Source: Helicostylum pulchrum (lineage: Eukaryota > Mucoromycota > Mucoromycetes > Mucorales > Mucoraceae). Taken from it: a DNA stretch of 64,000 nucleotides. Of the stretch, positions 47,396 through 61,400 are shown one piece after another (position 1 is the first letter of the stretch; each line of letters opens with the position of its first letter). Under the pieces are notes generated by a model. The model saw nothing but the letters and a program-made list of their open reading frames with translations. It searched no databases and was not told the origin of the DNA. Location of the stretch: contig JAIXMO010000007.1 in NCBI GenBank assembly GCA_025677825.1, positions 806,001-870,000 of the forward strand, read 5' to 3'. A program made the position numbers and the translations under genes.

Positions 47396-47629
47396 AAAAA
47401 AGAGCAGTGGGAAAAATACCCCGTTCTCCTATAGTGAGTCTGGTGACTTATTTTTCCGTCAACTCAATCCGGGTTTGGGATGGGGGCCAAAATTTATTGG
47501 TGGTACAATTTTATTTTAGCTATCCGTTTTATTCAATATAATAAACTTTTTTTTTCTCGGTTTTTCTTCCTCCTTTTCCTTACTTTTTATTAGTTTATTT
47601 TACAATATTCCCAAGGTTTTAAAGAAAGC

Positions 47630-48589
47630 ATGAGTAGAGACGATGAATATGATTATCTTTTCAAAGGTAATTTTATCGGTAGCTATAGTTTACCTTATTT
47701 TTTAACTCCCCTTTTCTTTGCTAGTTGTCCTTATTGGGGACTCGGGTGTAGGTAAAACTAATCTTTTGTCCAGGTTCACTCGTAACGAGTTTAACTTGGA
47801 GTCTAAAAGTACTATTGGAGTCGAGTTTGCCACTCGTAGTGTTCAGGTTGATAATAAAACCGTAAAAGCACAAATCTGGGATACTGGTAAGAAAAAGTTT
47901 TTTTTTTCTATTGTTCTTTTGATTTCATATCCGGGGATAACAAAACCAATCTGAATTTATATATAGCTGGACAAGAAAGATATCGTGCCATTACTAGTGC
48001 GTAAGTAACTAACCAAGAAGATTATAATATAAATATTTAATAATAATTTCATCCCTTAGTTATTACCGTGGTGCTGTTGGTGCACTATTAGTCTATGATA
48101 TCGCAAAATATGCGACTTATGAGAACGTAATGCGCTGGCTAAAAGAACTTCGTGATCACGCTGATTCAAATATAGTCGTTATGTTAGTTGGAAATAAGAG
48201 TGATTTACGACATTTACGTGCAGTACCCACTGAGGAAGCTAAGCAATTTGCAGGTAACTTTTATACCTCCATCATGTACACTAGACGCCCCTTACATTGG
48301 TTTATTTTATGTATATAGCCGATAATGGTCTTTCTTTTATTGAGACTTCGGCTCTTGACTCGAGCAACGTAGAGCTAGCATTTCAAAGAATCTTGACGGG
48401 TATTTTTCTTTCTTTCTTTCTAGATAACTATTAGATCTTGTCACTTATTTTCTTCTTCTAGAAATCTATCGTATTGTATCTAACAAGGCGCTTGAATCAT
48501 CAAACGATGTTATTAGACCAACAGCTGGCGAGACGATTACTGTTACGCAACCAGCTGAAGAACAAAAGCAAGGTGGTGGATGCTGTTAA
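47630..48589 (+). CDS. Rab11/Ypt31-type small GTPase
   Basis: Rab GTPase for trans-Golgi and recycling-endosome traffic. Six exons: 47630-47666, 47725-47886, 47967-48000, 48060-48253, 48319-48399, 48462-48589; 211 residues. All G motifs are present: GDSGVGKT (G1), [10 protein letters not shown] (effector loop, Rab11 type), [13 protein letters not shown] (G3), [10 protein letters not shown] (G4) and ETSAL (G5). The N-terminus [15 protein letters not shown] and the C-terminus GGGCC, a double geranylgeranylation signal, are typical of Rab11/Ypt31/Ypt32. No abnormal residue is seen. It is transcribed in the same direction as the peroxin gene 250 bp downstream. Confidence 0.95.
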
Positions 48590-48840
48590 ATTATTTATTA
48601 TTGCTGTTTAGTAGGGGGGAGAAAACTTAATAAGCACACACGATACAATGTTAATTTATACCCTTTTATAAAAATAAATATGTAACGTCTGCATCACGTG
48701 TAGTCATTGTCGGTACATCACCCCGTTCAACGTTTAGGATCAGTCTTAATCATTTCTCCGCCCTCCCCAATAAATACTTAATTCAGCCTTTTGATTTTCT
48801 ATTTTATTTCTTTCTTCTTTTTTCTTTTTTTTTTAATTAT

Positions 48841-50138
48841 ATGAGTGTAAAAAGCACTTTTGAAAATGATTCTACAGGGTATCATTACGAAACAATAAAA
48901 CCTATTATTCATTTAATACGCATCATCGCATGGAAAGAAAATTACATACGGCAGTCTATCATGTTGACATTACTGTGGACATTCTTTTGGTTTCATACGT
49001 CAATCGTTGCTTATACTATGCCAATTTGGATTATATTGGCATTGTATCATTATTGTATTGATCATACACCAAATGAAAACGAACCACGGTATGATATAGA
49101 TAAATTGACAGACGAATTAAAGGAGATTCAATCATTATTACTTCCCAGTGCAGAATCAAAAGACCGATTTCGCCGTCGATCTCTATTTGTATTAGACCAA
49201 ACCTATTATTACCAAGCACTAGTATTTACTATAGTATATACAGTATGGATCAGTTTATTGAACGTGTTTGGTGGTAGCAAGATTGTTTGGTTTCTCGGCT
49301 GTTTTATTCTCACCTGGAATAGTCCGTTGTTAAAAGTCATTCGATACTCATGTCATAGGGTCGAATTCTTATTCAACAAGTCAAACAACAAAGAAATCAT
49401 GAAATCAACAATAAAACCAAATAGCATGACATACACAAATGACCATATCGATCGCTTTTATAGGTTTGTCATCATAGAACATCAACGTTGGTGGTTACAT
49501 TGTGGTTGGACTTCACTGCTATTACCAAACGAAAGACCAGAATGGTAAGAAAAAAAAAAAAAACCTACTGAATATCACATGAACAACATCATTAAATTCT
49601 TTATGTATTCAGGTCGGACGAATATCTGTCTGAGGTACCGTCTACTGCATTATTTCATTTACCACCACCTACAACTAAATTTGATAAACTAACTCGCAAA
49701 ACCATAAAGACGACTTGGGAGTGGATGTCACCGGAATGGCAAATAGATGAAAATCACAATGTTGATAAAAATGGTTGGGAGTATGGTAGTTGGGATTGGA
49801 CAGCTTGGAGCACAAAGTCTTCTGGTTTACGCGTGCTCACACGACGCAGACATTGGATTAGAAATGCACGTCTTGTGAAAGAAGAAATAAAACCAACAGA
49901 AAATAGAGCTGCTACCTTACCTATCAACATTAGAAAAAAAAGTAAATGTGTGTCAATTTCAACTTCACTATCTTCAGAAGATTCCTTCATGTGCACTACA
50001 CCCATTGCATCCCCTATTATTTCTCTTTATACAAAGTCCATCAGCACGAGTACTTTAACTTTTAATCAGTCTGTGGAACCTACCTTGTTCTCCGATCGTC
50101 ATTCTACAGTGGATAGTCAGCTATGGTTGCGTCGCTAA
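48841..50138 (+). CDS. Pex30-like (Pex24/28/29/30 family) membrane peroxin with DysF domain
   Basis: Integral membrane protein of 409 residues, exons 48841-49544 and 49613-50138. Two hydrophobic hairpin regions (about residues 38-70 and 125-165) are separated by a charged loop, as in the reticulon-like part of Pex30 proteins. The C-terminal half holds a dysferlin-like segment: TTWEWMSPEWQIDENHNVDK, NGWEYGSWDWTAWSTKSSG, then LTRRRHWIRNARL. In yeasts these proteins shape ER subdomains and regulate peroxisome number. The last 90 residues are Ser/Thr-rich and variable. The assignment rests mainly on the DysF pattern (WxW, GWEYGxWDW, RRRxWIR), which is distinctive. Confidence 0.8.
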
Positions 50139-50829
50139 AAAAAACACGTTTTTTTTCCCAATTTTTGTACCATATTTGTATTTCTTAATAGCTGTATAAC
50201 CCCATTATTATTACTAATTCACCCCTTCCCTTTTTATTTAATTTATAATTCTTTTTGTAGTCTTTTTTTTTTTTAAAAAAAAAGTACTTTATACATCTAA
50301 TTCTATACTATACTACTCACTCTAAAATAAACCACGTACATCATGTTTGTAAATTTATGATACAACATATTTTTATTTATATTTGGTTGCACACACACAT
50401 AACACATCATTGTTGTATTACAGCAACTTTAAACTAACTGGGCTTGGAATATGAAAGGTATTAAAAAAAAGGGAGTTGGGGAATACCTTAAAAAAGTTAA
50501 GCCAAGTTAATTTTATAGATCTTGATAACCCTCTTATCTACACACAGGAAATGTGCCAAGACAATCATTGCTCTCATTGTAAGGAAATACAAACCAAAGT
50601 AACTGTCTCTATTTTATAAATGATTTACCCGAAAAAGCCAGTATAGTAAAAATGTAATACAGTGGAAAACATTTTAACTGATAACCAGCTATTTATTACA
50701 AAGTTATCTTATAACTCACGATACATCGCTCGGGAATATGCGGATATCTATGTAACTTTGTTTTTGCTCATCTGACTAGATGCATTCAGAGATTTGACAG
50801 GTAATTGTCTTTATTTCGTACAGAAAAAT
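50139..50829. other. Spacer after peroxin gene
   Basis: About 690 bp of AT-rich DNA, no gene recognised. Confidence 0.35.
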
Positions 50830-51360
50830 TTATTGAAGAATCTAAATATGTATTAACTGTCCAGAAGTTTGTTTGACATTTCCGCGAAATATATAATAAG
50901 GCGCAACAACCTTATATTTCTAAGAGTTTGGATACGACTGAACCAGACCCACCTGATGTTTAATGTCATTAAGACTTGTAACAACGTACCTAGTAGGTTG
51001 ATCTGGTCCGAATGCCTTGACCACTGGCAAAGTGGAACCGTACGTTGCAGCAGTATTTTCTTTCATTAGTTTTACCAAACCAAAAACTGCGGGTTGACTT
51101 GATCAGTTGAATTATTATGCTGAAAATAAAACAACACGGAGCCAAACATACCAACAAAAAGAACTATACAGGTAAATAGAATTAGTTTTTAATTTAGGGT
51201 GTATATTTGTATGCTAACTTACGAATTGTGTGGCGTGTGGAAAAGGATATGACGGTTGCCACGACGGTATTCTTTTCTCAACCTTCTATACTTAGCAGAG
51301 TCGTATATTTGAGTGCTGATCAAGGCTCTGACAGGTATCTCCAGTGTTGGCATTGCAGTT
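50830..51360 (-). pseudogene. Unassigned coding relic in two blocks
   Basis: Minus strand. Block 1 (about 51242-51360) has a plausible start: MPTLEIPVRALISTQIYDSA then KYRRLRKEYRRGNRHILFHT and PHNS, followed by a consensus GTAAGT donor. A candidate acceptor (TTTTCAG near 51126) leads to stops. Block 2 (about 50830-51055) reads MKENTAATYGSTLPVVKAFG, PDQPTRYVVTSLNDIKHQVG, LVQSYPNS, a TAG, then KYKVVAPYYIFRGNV and KQTSGQLIHI. The composition is that of real protein, but the break at the junction and the stop indicate decay. I do not recognise the family; a mobile-element gene is possible. Confidence 0.45.
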
Positions 51361-51807
51361 ATTACTTGAACGCATGAGGATTTGAGGCAATATTTTTTAG
51401 ATTTTTTGCAATTGCTTGGACAGGATTTTGATATTATCCTGTCTTTATTTTCAAATAGACTAGGCGATGTCTGTCTTTCTTGTCTATTCTAGATAAATAT
51501 ATAGACAATAGTAGTGAGAAGGCAATATGGAACAGCGAGGAATAATTGAATAATTAGGCAAGACATAGGGAATTTATTATTCTTGTAAATGGGTAAGGTA
51601 AAGCTACAAGTACATATAATTATACAATCGTTGAATAAGGGAAAGTTTGTATTCATACCAATCGTAATGTTTATTTAAGTCAGAATAATATACATATATC
51701 AGTGGCTTTTTTTAAGAGTGCTCGATTTAAGAATATAATATATTTAAGGGCTGGAATAACTTGTTTTTTATTGTTTGTTTTTTTTAAGAAAAATATATTT
51801 TAAGCTA
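51361..51807. other. 3' flank of DNA-PKcs gene
   Basis: AT-rich; includes a short inverted repeat GGACAGGAT...ATCCTGTC at 51418-51443. No gene seen. Confidence 0.35.
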
Positions 51808-52371
51808 TTAAACAAAAGACATCCAACCACCGTACATAACTCCGAGAACGCACTTGTCTGTAGCAAGATTAATTAAACATTGTACTTGATCTGTAGTATT
51901 TTTACAAGAACTTCCTGTTATAGCTCTGACATCATGATCAGGGTCACCTTTCGCAAGAGCTACAATATCTTTACAATAAGATCGACTAGAGTGGCCATTT
52001 TCAATTTCAGTGGTTGCAATCACTATAAAATATTATATTAATACTAGACATATATTATCGCGAATTTACTTACAAGCAGGATTATCTCCATCTAGCTTTC
52101 TTTTTACAATATACATCTTTCTTTGAGGATACCAGCTTCCCTGTCCACTACCTATAGAATCGGCTATGGAATATAAAATTGTTTTTTTAGGAAAAAAAAA
52201 AAGGAGCCATCGCTCTAATTATAAGCTTACTTACTTTGATTTTTGCTTTCTGAAGTAGCTGCCTTTTTCCAATCCAACAATGGGTCTTTGACAAATACAT
52301 TCATAATATTCAACAAAAGTTCTTTTTCATCTTTCACAGCTACAGAGTAGTACAAAATATACTTTTAGAAA

Positions 52372-52414
<43 letters not shown>

Positions 52415-55400
52415 GCTTACCTTGTAATACGTTAACCATAGCGGTTTCAAGTATACCTGAAACACCAAGTGGATCAAGTACACCGACAAGTTGACGGGTC
52501 AATCGGAACGGAACAACTTCAGGGATAGCCAAATACTCTGTTGCAGAACCAAATGCATGTCCGAAATCAATGGGGATCAGACGACCACTAATAAGCAGAG
52601 TAGAGTCAGAAACAAATAAAAATCATCATATATATACAAATGTATTTACCTCTTCAAATCAATGAGGAAATTATCCAAATGTCTATCACCAATACCTAAA
52701 ATATACCCAAATATAGAGATACATGCGAGACTATAAGCAAAGTCCTTTCTTAAAAATAAGAACGCTTCAGGAGAAGAAGCAAGTTGAAGGACAAAGTCTC
52801 GAAGCAAAGTAGGAGGAAGTCTTTCACAGATTTCATTGAAATTCTTTTCAATATTACTACGAGAATCAGCGTATGCAGCAAAATGCGGAGCTAATGAGAT
52901 GTATTAGAAAAAACTGATCAAATCGTGTTCTCAAAAGTTATTTTTTTTACCTGCGATATTTTTACTGCGAGGTGCATGTCGTACGATCCATGAATTATAC
53001 GAGTCTCTTACAATTCTCCATTTTTTAATATTCGGTTCTTGACTTTCAATACAACTCTTTACAGGCTTTGTATGGTTTACCCATTCAATCATACCAAGAC
53101 TCAAAGACATGGGAATGACCTAAATATATGTATATATGAATTACAAGTACATTTCCTATTGTTTATGTTATTTACCTTGTAAGTGGTAATCTGCATATTT
53201 TGTCGAGAGCAGAATGCATTTTTCTTTATCATATTATTCATAACACCAAAGAGTTGTTCAATACGCTGATCTAATCTGAGATCTTCACCGCCCTTTACCA
53301 AGAAGTGATATTCTTTTTCGTCGGTTCCATTAATAGTCAAACGTTTAGGTTTTCTGATAGATTCCATAACAAGAACTTGAGTGCCAAAGCTAGCTACTTT
53401 TGCATGCAATTCGGGATAAGGCTTGGAAAATCCGTCGTATTGACCGGGAATTTCTAATTCCTATAATAAATACATATTAGTATACTTATTTTTTTTTTGA
53501 TTTTATTTAAACTTACCTCGTCGAAATCGCTACTTTTAAAAGTTGCTAACCAAGGAGAAAAAGATTTCAATAATCCACTAGATTTATATCTTTCCTGCCC
53601 TCCGTTTCTGGGATCAATATGAGTTGTGTAGTACCTGGTCAATTCTTCTATGACTTCAGCGGGAGAGTCAAACAGCCTTTTACCATTCTTACCAAATATT
53701 TTACTGAGTCCACCACGATGTCTAGCATTAAATGCGGTAGGAATACTACCCATACGGCTATTATAAGGATCAAGCAAAAGCTTGTTAAATTGCTCGTAGG
53801 CAGTCTGCAAATAACCTTCAGGGATATGTTCATTGGATAAGGCCACCTTAAGCAAGCCAATAAAGTCTTTAACGATATGATCTGGGTTTGTTAAACGCTG
53901 TAATTCAACAGAGAACTCCTCCATTAACGGCGAATGTATCATGGCCCTAATTTTTTCAATTGCCTGCCTATTTTCAGCCGGCATATTTTCTTTGGACCAT
54001 TCGTAGTGTTCAAGCGACATATTGAAAGGATAGTATAGAGCTTTAGGGTAATCCTCTGCTGTCCGAATTAAGCAAGGGAAGATAAATTTCGCAATAGGTG
54101 ATTCAATAAACGATACAAGCTGAGGGATCCATCGAATAAATTTCCAAGATGCATCCAGTTGAATAGAGCATTCTTTAAACAAGGGCCCCATTTCAGGGAA
54201 TAATTCAAGTAGCTCTAACAGACGAGGGAAATTATCGATAGCTTGAACATGTCCTTTATCCATTGCCTCAAAATAGTTTTTAATAACATGCTCGCAGTAT
54301 TTGGAAGGATCAATGTCAGGTTGTAACGTGGAAGATGAATCTTGTAATAAACGTAACGATTTGTCACAGTAGTTTCCGATTTTCCATAAATACTCGGTGT
54401 ATAATGCATCTGTTTCGTCCAATGCTTTACCGGCCTCTTCAATTTTCTCAAATCCAGTATCCTCCAGATAATTTACAAAACTATCTGCGTTATCCAATTG
54501 TTGAAGAGACTTACGAGCAGCTTTCTTGAATCCCGAAAGTTCCTTCATTTCATCAAACAAATTAGGGTTGGAAACAAGTTGCTGTTTTACAATATCAAAT
54601 GAACGAGCGATGATAACTCGACGATTAAAAGCATCTTGAGTTGTGTCATTCTGAGGGGATTCGTAACTAATTGATGAAGCAAAAGTAGATGCTAGGTATT
54701 TATATTGGATAGGATCTCTTGTGTTGAGACTATGCTTTTGTGAAAATAAAATCAAACTAAGCTGCGATTCTTGGGTGGCACCAAGCTCTACAAATTTGGA
54801 TCGAATATTTGATAATACATCCAAATTGTTTTGCTCTAACGCGGCATTTTTCAATGAAGACAAAAAGTCGATTGCGTACTGATCAAAGTTTGGTAAATCG
54901 TTTCGATCAAGCCTGATATTCTGTCGCTTTATATCGTAAATAAAAGCAAATCTAGAATCAATAACATCATCCCAAACAGCAATACTATCAGATTTCATAT
55001 CAGGATATCTTGTGGTTAACGTTTCAAAGAAGTTCTTTATATGTTCGGGCGTTGCATCTTGTTGTTTGATTCTTTTTACAAGCTTTAAGTAATCTTCGAT
55101 TTCAACTGTTCTTTCAAGTTGACAAAGTTTAGCTAAACGACTAGTATGAGCTAACGGATGTAAAGTGGTCCATGCTGCAAGTAACGAATTATACGATTTT
55201 GGAATAGTTTGTAAAGCCAAATCGTACTGTTCGTTATAGATAGAAACGGTACTCCAGTCACAAGCGTAGTATTTGTTCAGATACTCTTTATACGATTCAT
55301 CGCTAGATGATTCGTGGAAAAACTCGGATATTAAGTTATTGTCTCTCTTTACCATGACTGAAAACTTGGAATGTGATTTTAAAAAATAATCAAAATAAGG

Positions 55401-58400
55401 ATTCTAAGGTACAAATGAAAAATAGTCAGCTAAAGAAAAAAAGTTGCATAGCTTTTATATTCACCTGTGAGCCCAATTCCCAGAGCTTGGTTACAGGATT
55501 AGTATCTACGCGAGCGTCCGTTATATTAGCAATTTCATCCCATTGAGTAAGTTGAGTATGACAATAAAGCATTTGGTCTGTCCATAATTGAGCTTCGTAA
55601 GGTTGATTGTGATATGTTTGTAAAGCTTCACCAAAGTTATTGTACGCTTCTACATATTCTCCTCTGATTTCAGCATTAATAGCCTCCTTTGGAAGTTCCT
55701 GAGTAGCGACATTGTTAAGATACAACTTTTGGAAAATCTCTGGCTCGTCAATTTCTTTATAAAGCAAGGAAAGGTCAGTCCATTGGATTTTAAGTTTGTT
55801 TATATCTTCATTAACCGAGAATGACTCCATTTCATCGTCACTATCATCCTTATATTTTCTCTTGGAGTTTGTTGAAGATCCGGCACTAATTTCCAACTGT
55901 TTCTCGAGAAGAGCAATACCAATATGATGATTAGAGCTATTACTACTGGCAGTTCGAACAAGGTTTTCAGGCTGGTAAGTAATATTCAGATCGAAGAAGA
56001 TACGCAAGAAGGAACCAATCGTAGGAGTAAAATATAACGTACTGTTGATGATGTTACTTTGAATGTTTCTCACGACTTTTGATTTATATCCAGTAGTATC
56101 TTTATCATTAGAATTAATGATACCAACAACTAAGCTACTATAAAGTAAACGAGATACATTGTAATCTGCACTTGCTAGTACTTCCAATGGTAAAATGAGA
56201 TCTTTGAAATTGATTTGTACATCAGGTAGCTCACCAACACGATATGAACGACTAAGAGTAACCTTCTTTTCCAGAATCTCCTTTTGAGTGTTCTTTAAAT
56301 TACGAAGTTTCTTTTCTAGTTTTTCATTTTGGCTCGAGTGGAAACGGTTACTTGCCCCTGGAGGTGTAATAACGAAGCGCCTCTTAAAGTATGGATTGTA
56401 TTTCTTTTTCGCTTGTTCCCTGGGACTGGATAGTGGTTTTTCGGCCGGATCAAGACTATTCAAATGGAGTTTGTCGATAGGAATCTCCGCATCAGGATTA
56501 AATGTTGAGACCAAAGATCTGTTAGTACCCTGCGTAATACTAAATTCGAGCAGACTTTGAGTACGTCTTAACTCCAGTTCCACATCCTCTGGATTCAGTG
56601 ATAACGTTTGAGTATCCCGGAACAACGGCATCATTGAAGAGGCGTTTTGCCAAGAAGTATTGATATTTTGGTAGTCAGCATCAAACCTAGCATTGGGTAA
56701 AGGTTTGTCAAAAATAGGTTGATCAAAATCATAACTTTTCTTGGTGTTACTAAGAACCAAACGAGTGGAGTAAAGCAAGTATATATCTTCCGTATCAGGT
56801 ATGTACAAATCACTAGTAATTTTTTGAAGCGTCAAGTTGATATCATCAGTAAAACCAAAATATTTTTCAATGAAATCGTAGATTGTCTGAGCAGTGTTTT
56901 TGTTTTTATCTATCAATCCTCTTAGCAAGTATGCTTTGACTTCATTCTTTAATGCAAAGTGTTTCTCTTGACTGATCTGATGCACTTTCTTCAGGAACGA
57001 GTAGTATAAATTTCTACATTCTACACTAGCATGGTCAGAACAAGACAAGGCGATTCTCTTGATAATCCAGTCAATCTCATAATCCTTCAGAACACTGAAA
57101 ATTTTGTTTAAGACTGTTAAAGCAGCGATTTGCATTTTTTCATCTCGACTTGATATCATTCTTTCTAGACCAGCTTCAGCCAACTTGTGATATATCATAT
57201 CATCATCCTCCCAACAAGCAGCAATGCATCTCAATGCCAGTAATTTTTCAGCAGACCCATACTGATGAAGATTTATGATAATAACAGAAATAAAGTTACT
57301 AGCTAATTCAGTATCACGTAGACAAAGTCTGCTCATGCATTTCAAAATTTGCATATTCGTGCTTTTAGAATTAAAGAGACTTTGTAACTGTTTTTGTTTT
57401 TTTAAAAAAGAAATGCAGTCACTATACATTCGTTTGATCTTTTGAAATACGGAAGTTACCTTATTCGAGAAATTGATTTTGACATCTTCTAAACAGCGAT
57501 TGTTTTTTTCTTTCATATAGTGAATAACCATTCCCATCAACTAAAACATAAAAATAAGTACGATATATAAAATCTTAAAGACATAATTTGACATACTTCC
57601 GCTGCATCTTCAGAAATAACACTCCTCTTTCGTTCCTTATAATTGATATTATTTGCCATATCAGTATAAAACCTAACCTCTGGTAAGTCATATAAATCTG
57701 AAAATTCGTGATGATCATAAGGATCTCTGCCATTGAGGAGGACAATAGAAACCACTTGTAAGCCAACAATATTTTTATGTGTATTGTCACCAGTATGAGT
57801 GAATTGTTCGTATATTGCTCTCTAAAAAACCCTAGTCAGAAAAAAAACATCTCTTCTCTATTGGTTACTTACCGTAGGTACAGGAATATATTTACCCCAA
57901 TTTTCGAAGACTCCTTTGATAATTTGAATATTACTTCTCATAATACGTTGTTCATCATGGTAAGCATTTTTTATCAAATATTCCTACAAAAAAAAAGGTT
58001 AGCACAGTGATCTATTTTAAAATAATTATATTTACGTACAACGAAGGCAAACAATATACGTCTTGTTTCGTTGGATCTTGGAGAGGATAGATCAGAACTT
58101 CTACCCCAAACAATAAGGACAATGCATAAATCTTGAACGAAATAATTAATGGGTAAACCATACGTATATCCTTTGGTGGCAAGTTGGATCAAAGGAAGCA
58201 ACCAAGAGGAGGCATACTTTTCAAACGCAACAGGATAGTTTACAATCAGCTTTGCAATATGTAACTGTATATTGATCTCATTAGTTTCTTGGAAGGCTTT
58301 AAGTATTTCTTTTATCCAGCCAGGCATATTCGAAGAGTTTTCAGATGGAGGACTAATTTCTAAATGTATTTTTTTAATGACCTCAGTCAACGGTTTCATA

Positions 58401-61400
58401 ATCGAATTTTCGTTCAAAACATCAACTTCAAACTCATCTTCATCGTTCCATTCATCTCGAATATCGGATGCTTCAGTCATTACAGTGTCACCGTCTTGTT
58501 GAATGGAGTTTGATACCTCACTTTGTAACTCCTTTGTATCACTACGGCTTTCTTCGAGTACCATATCAGATAACGAAGGTTGCGTGAAACTACTACCAGT
58601 AAGAGCAGCTGATGCCATATAAGAGATAGCACGCTCATTATTTTCAGACGCATAACCAGAAGCAACCCTCAATTCATTTAGCTTCGACTTTACCATAGGT
58701 TTTTCCAATTGAATTCCAAGGAAAATATCTTGCGTTGTATCAATTACATACTCCCAGGCATACGTATTATAAATTCTGTCTTGTAAAAAGAACATGCTGG
58801 CTTGAGGTAATTTTTCTGCAATACATAATACAATAGAGGCAGTGGCTTTATATACTGACTTGTTATATAAAAACTGGGCATCTCGGCGCAAGTTTTCAGA
58901 ACCATACAAATGAGGTAAAATCGGTGTATTTCGCAAAGATCCAAATGAGTGTAAAATAACACCAACTAATTTCTTTTGAGATTTATTTTGAGGTGATTTC
59001 ATCCATTTTAGGTTGATACTGTTGGAAGGATCTCCTAAAACTCTCTTGGGTAATCGATCAAAGAGACCTTGAATTAAGCGGAAACAATCAGCCTTTTCAC
59101 TCCAATCGGCCACTTGATTTCCTGGATTTGTAGTCAAATCCCTTTGAATAACACTCATGATATCTTCAAGATTCTTTTCGTAAAAGGCAATTACTGCTTG
59201 TTCGTTTACCCCTACCGACAAGGATATGATCAATTCGGCAAGATTCTGTCTTTGTAAAATAGTATGATGTTCATTTTTGAACTCTACAAAGCAGTATTGT
59301 ACGACTTTCATAAAATGTGTTAACCCAAGTCCATTTGTAAAGGATTCCAAAAAGTTTTTGATAGTTTCTTCATGAATATGTTGTCTTTCTTGTACGAAAA
59401 CAACAATCAATAATTTAAATATTTCTGTAGACTTGAATGTAGCCATTGTTGCCAGAAGTTTATCCAAATAACTGATATATTCATTGTATACAGTGGTTCC
59501 TTTTTCCATATTTTCGGTATCAATAGGAAACTCTTGTACAATAGATTCATTCAGTTTCTCTGTAACATGTTGTGCGTAATCTTCACCCAATGAAATATAG
59601 ATAGGAAGTATACCAAGGGCAGCGTTCTTAATTATAAACGGACGACTTACATCTAAGAAATTCATAAACGCATTCCAAAGAATATCAAATATAGGTTTTC
59701 GCTTCGATCTGGACATGATACTTGGGTCAGCACCAAATAGAAACTTTAAGCTACTGACAAGATCAAGAAGTTGGTCATTGGTTCCGGAATGCATCACAAG
59801 AAGTTTCAGGAAGGATGGATCTTGGACAAGATAATCTGACAATTTAAATACTAGCTTTCTTTGGCTTAATCTGTTATTTTTAAGATACTCCAAAAGCATG
59901 GCAAAGTAAAGACGGGTTAAAGGATGTTCAATATTCCGGATCAAGACAGAAGAGAAATCTTTGAAGTAGTATGCCATACATTCGTAAATGTAGTCTCTAT
60001 GCTTTTGGTAAATATCCAACTTTTGGACGTTTGATAATGACTCAAGTTTCCCAGAAAATCCCAAGAGTTCAGAAGCGTGATTTTGAGAGAATCCTGATTG
60101 AGTGAATGCAATGACCAACGAACTGCCTAAAAGTTGGGTCCAAAGAGGATCTTGCGTAGTTTGACATAGACGTAAATATTGATCAAATAAGGCCAAACAA
60201 AAATTTTCTGCAGTTTCAGGATGTTTACTATTTAACTTGTGCGACTGTCGACAAACATAATCAAGAGCGTTAAGCGATTGAATTAATTTAAGCCCATCAA
60301 TAGTCTGGATAATCTCGATAAGTGAAGATCGATCTAAACTAGCTTCGTTTGTAAGTAAAAGGTTGTAGTTATCTTTCAACATTATTTCACTGATGGATAT
60401 AGTTAGAGACTCCATAAATTGAACCGAATTTCTTTCAGACATAGAAACAATGTAATCCTTGGCTATATTGAATATACGAGTAACGCCAGAATTTGTAGCG
60501 GCATTACCTTGATCAGACTGAATAGTTTCAGAAATATGTTTGGGTAAGAGTAGCGTATTCGCAATAGAATTAGTGAAATTCTTATCATATAATAAATTTC
60601 CAAATACTCTATTCATATAATCATAGCATCGTTTACCCTCTTCAGGGGATTTGAATATCAAATCGAAAAAGTAGATTAATCGAACTGAGATATGCATATA
60701 AATCGATAAAATCTTGTTTTTCTCGACAACGGATTGCTCTATCTTTTCTTCCAGTACATCATAAGGACTACGTCTTATAAAATAATCCACAGCTAATATA
60801 AGCATTGAGTCAGGATGTATAAGTAATTCATAGGGACTAAGGATATCTCGTTCAACTAGCCAAATATAGCCATCCAAAGCGCTATTTAGTCGTTTGATCC
60901 AGTTCGTGTAGACAGTGATTATTCTATGATCATCTTCTAGCGAAGGAATATTCAGCCCGTCTGCTTCAAACACGTTGATATAATAATTACTTTCTTTGGC
61001 TGATTCTTTTGATAGCCAATCTTTACCATTTTTACATCCGGGAATATATTTTACAAACTCGACAAAGAAAGTAATACACACTTTGGCATATGTTCGTTGA
61101 GTTTTTCCACTTTCTGAAAACGCCCATTCTATAACGCTCTTCAAATTATCCACACCATCCGCACCTAAAAAAGCTCGACGGGAAGTATTTTCATCTAAAA
61201 AGACATTGACTTTGGTACGAATAATGCGCTTAATATGTGAAATGGCTTCAATAATTTGATCTCTTGTACCAATAGAAGGATGATCTGCTTCTGACATTTT
61301 CAAGCTGATAAATAACTGACCTAGAATTTCAAGCGTATATTCATTGACTAGAACGGACTCTTCACGGAAAAGACGGTATATACGATTGAATACTAAAGAC

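Noticed and set aside
51418..51443. Inverted repeat GGACAGGAT/ATCCTGTC as transcription terminator
   Set aside because: Eukaryotic genes do not use such hairpins, and it lies about 365 bp past the DNA-PKcs stop; probably chance or an element end.
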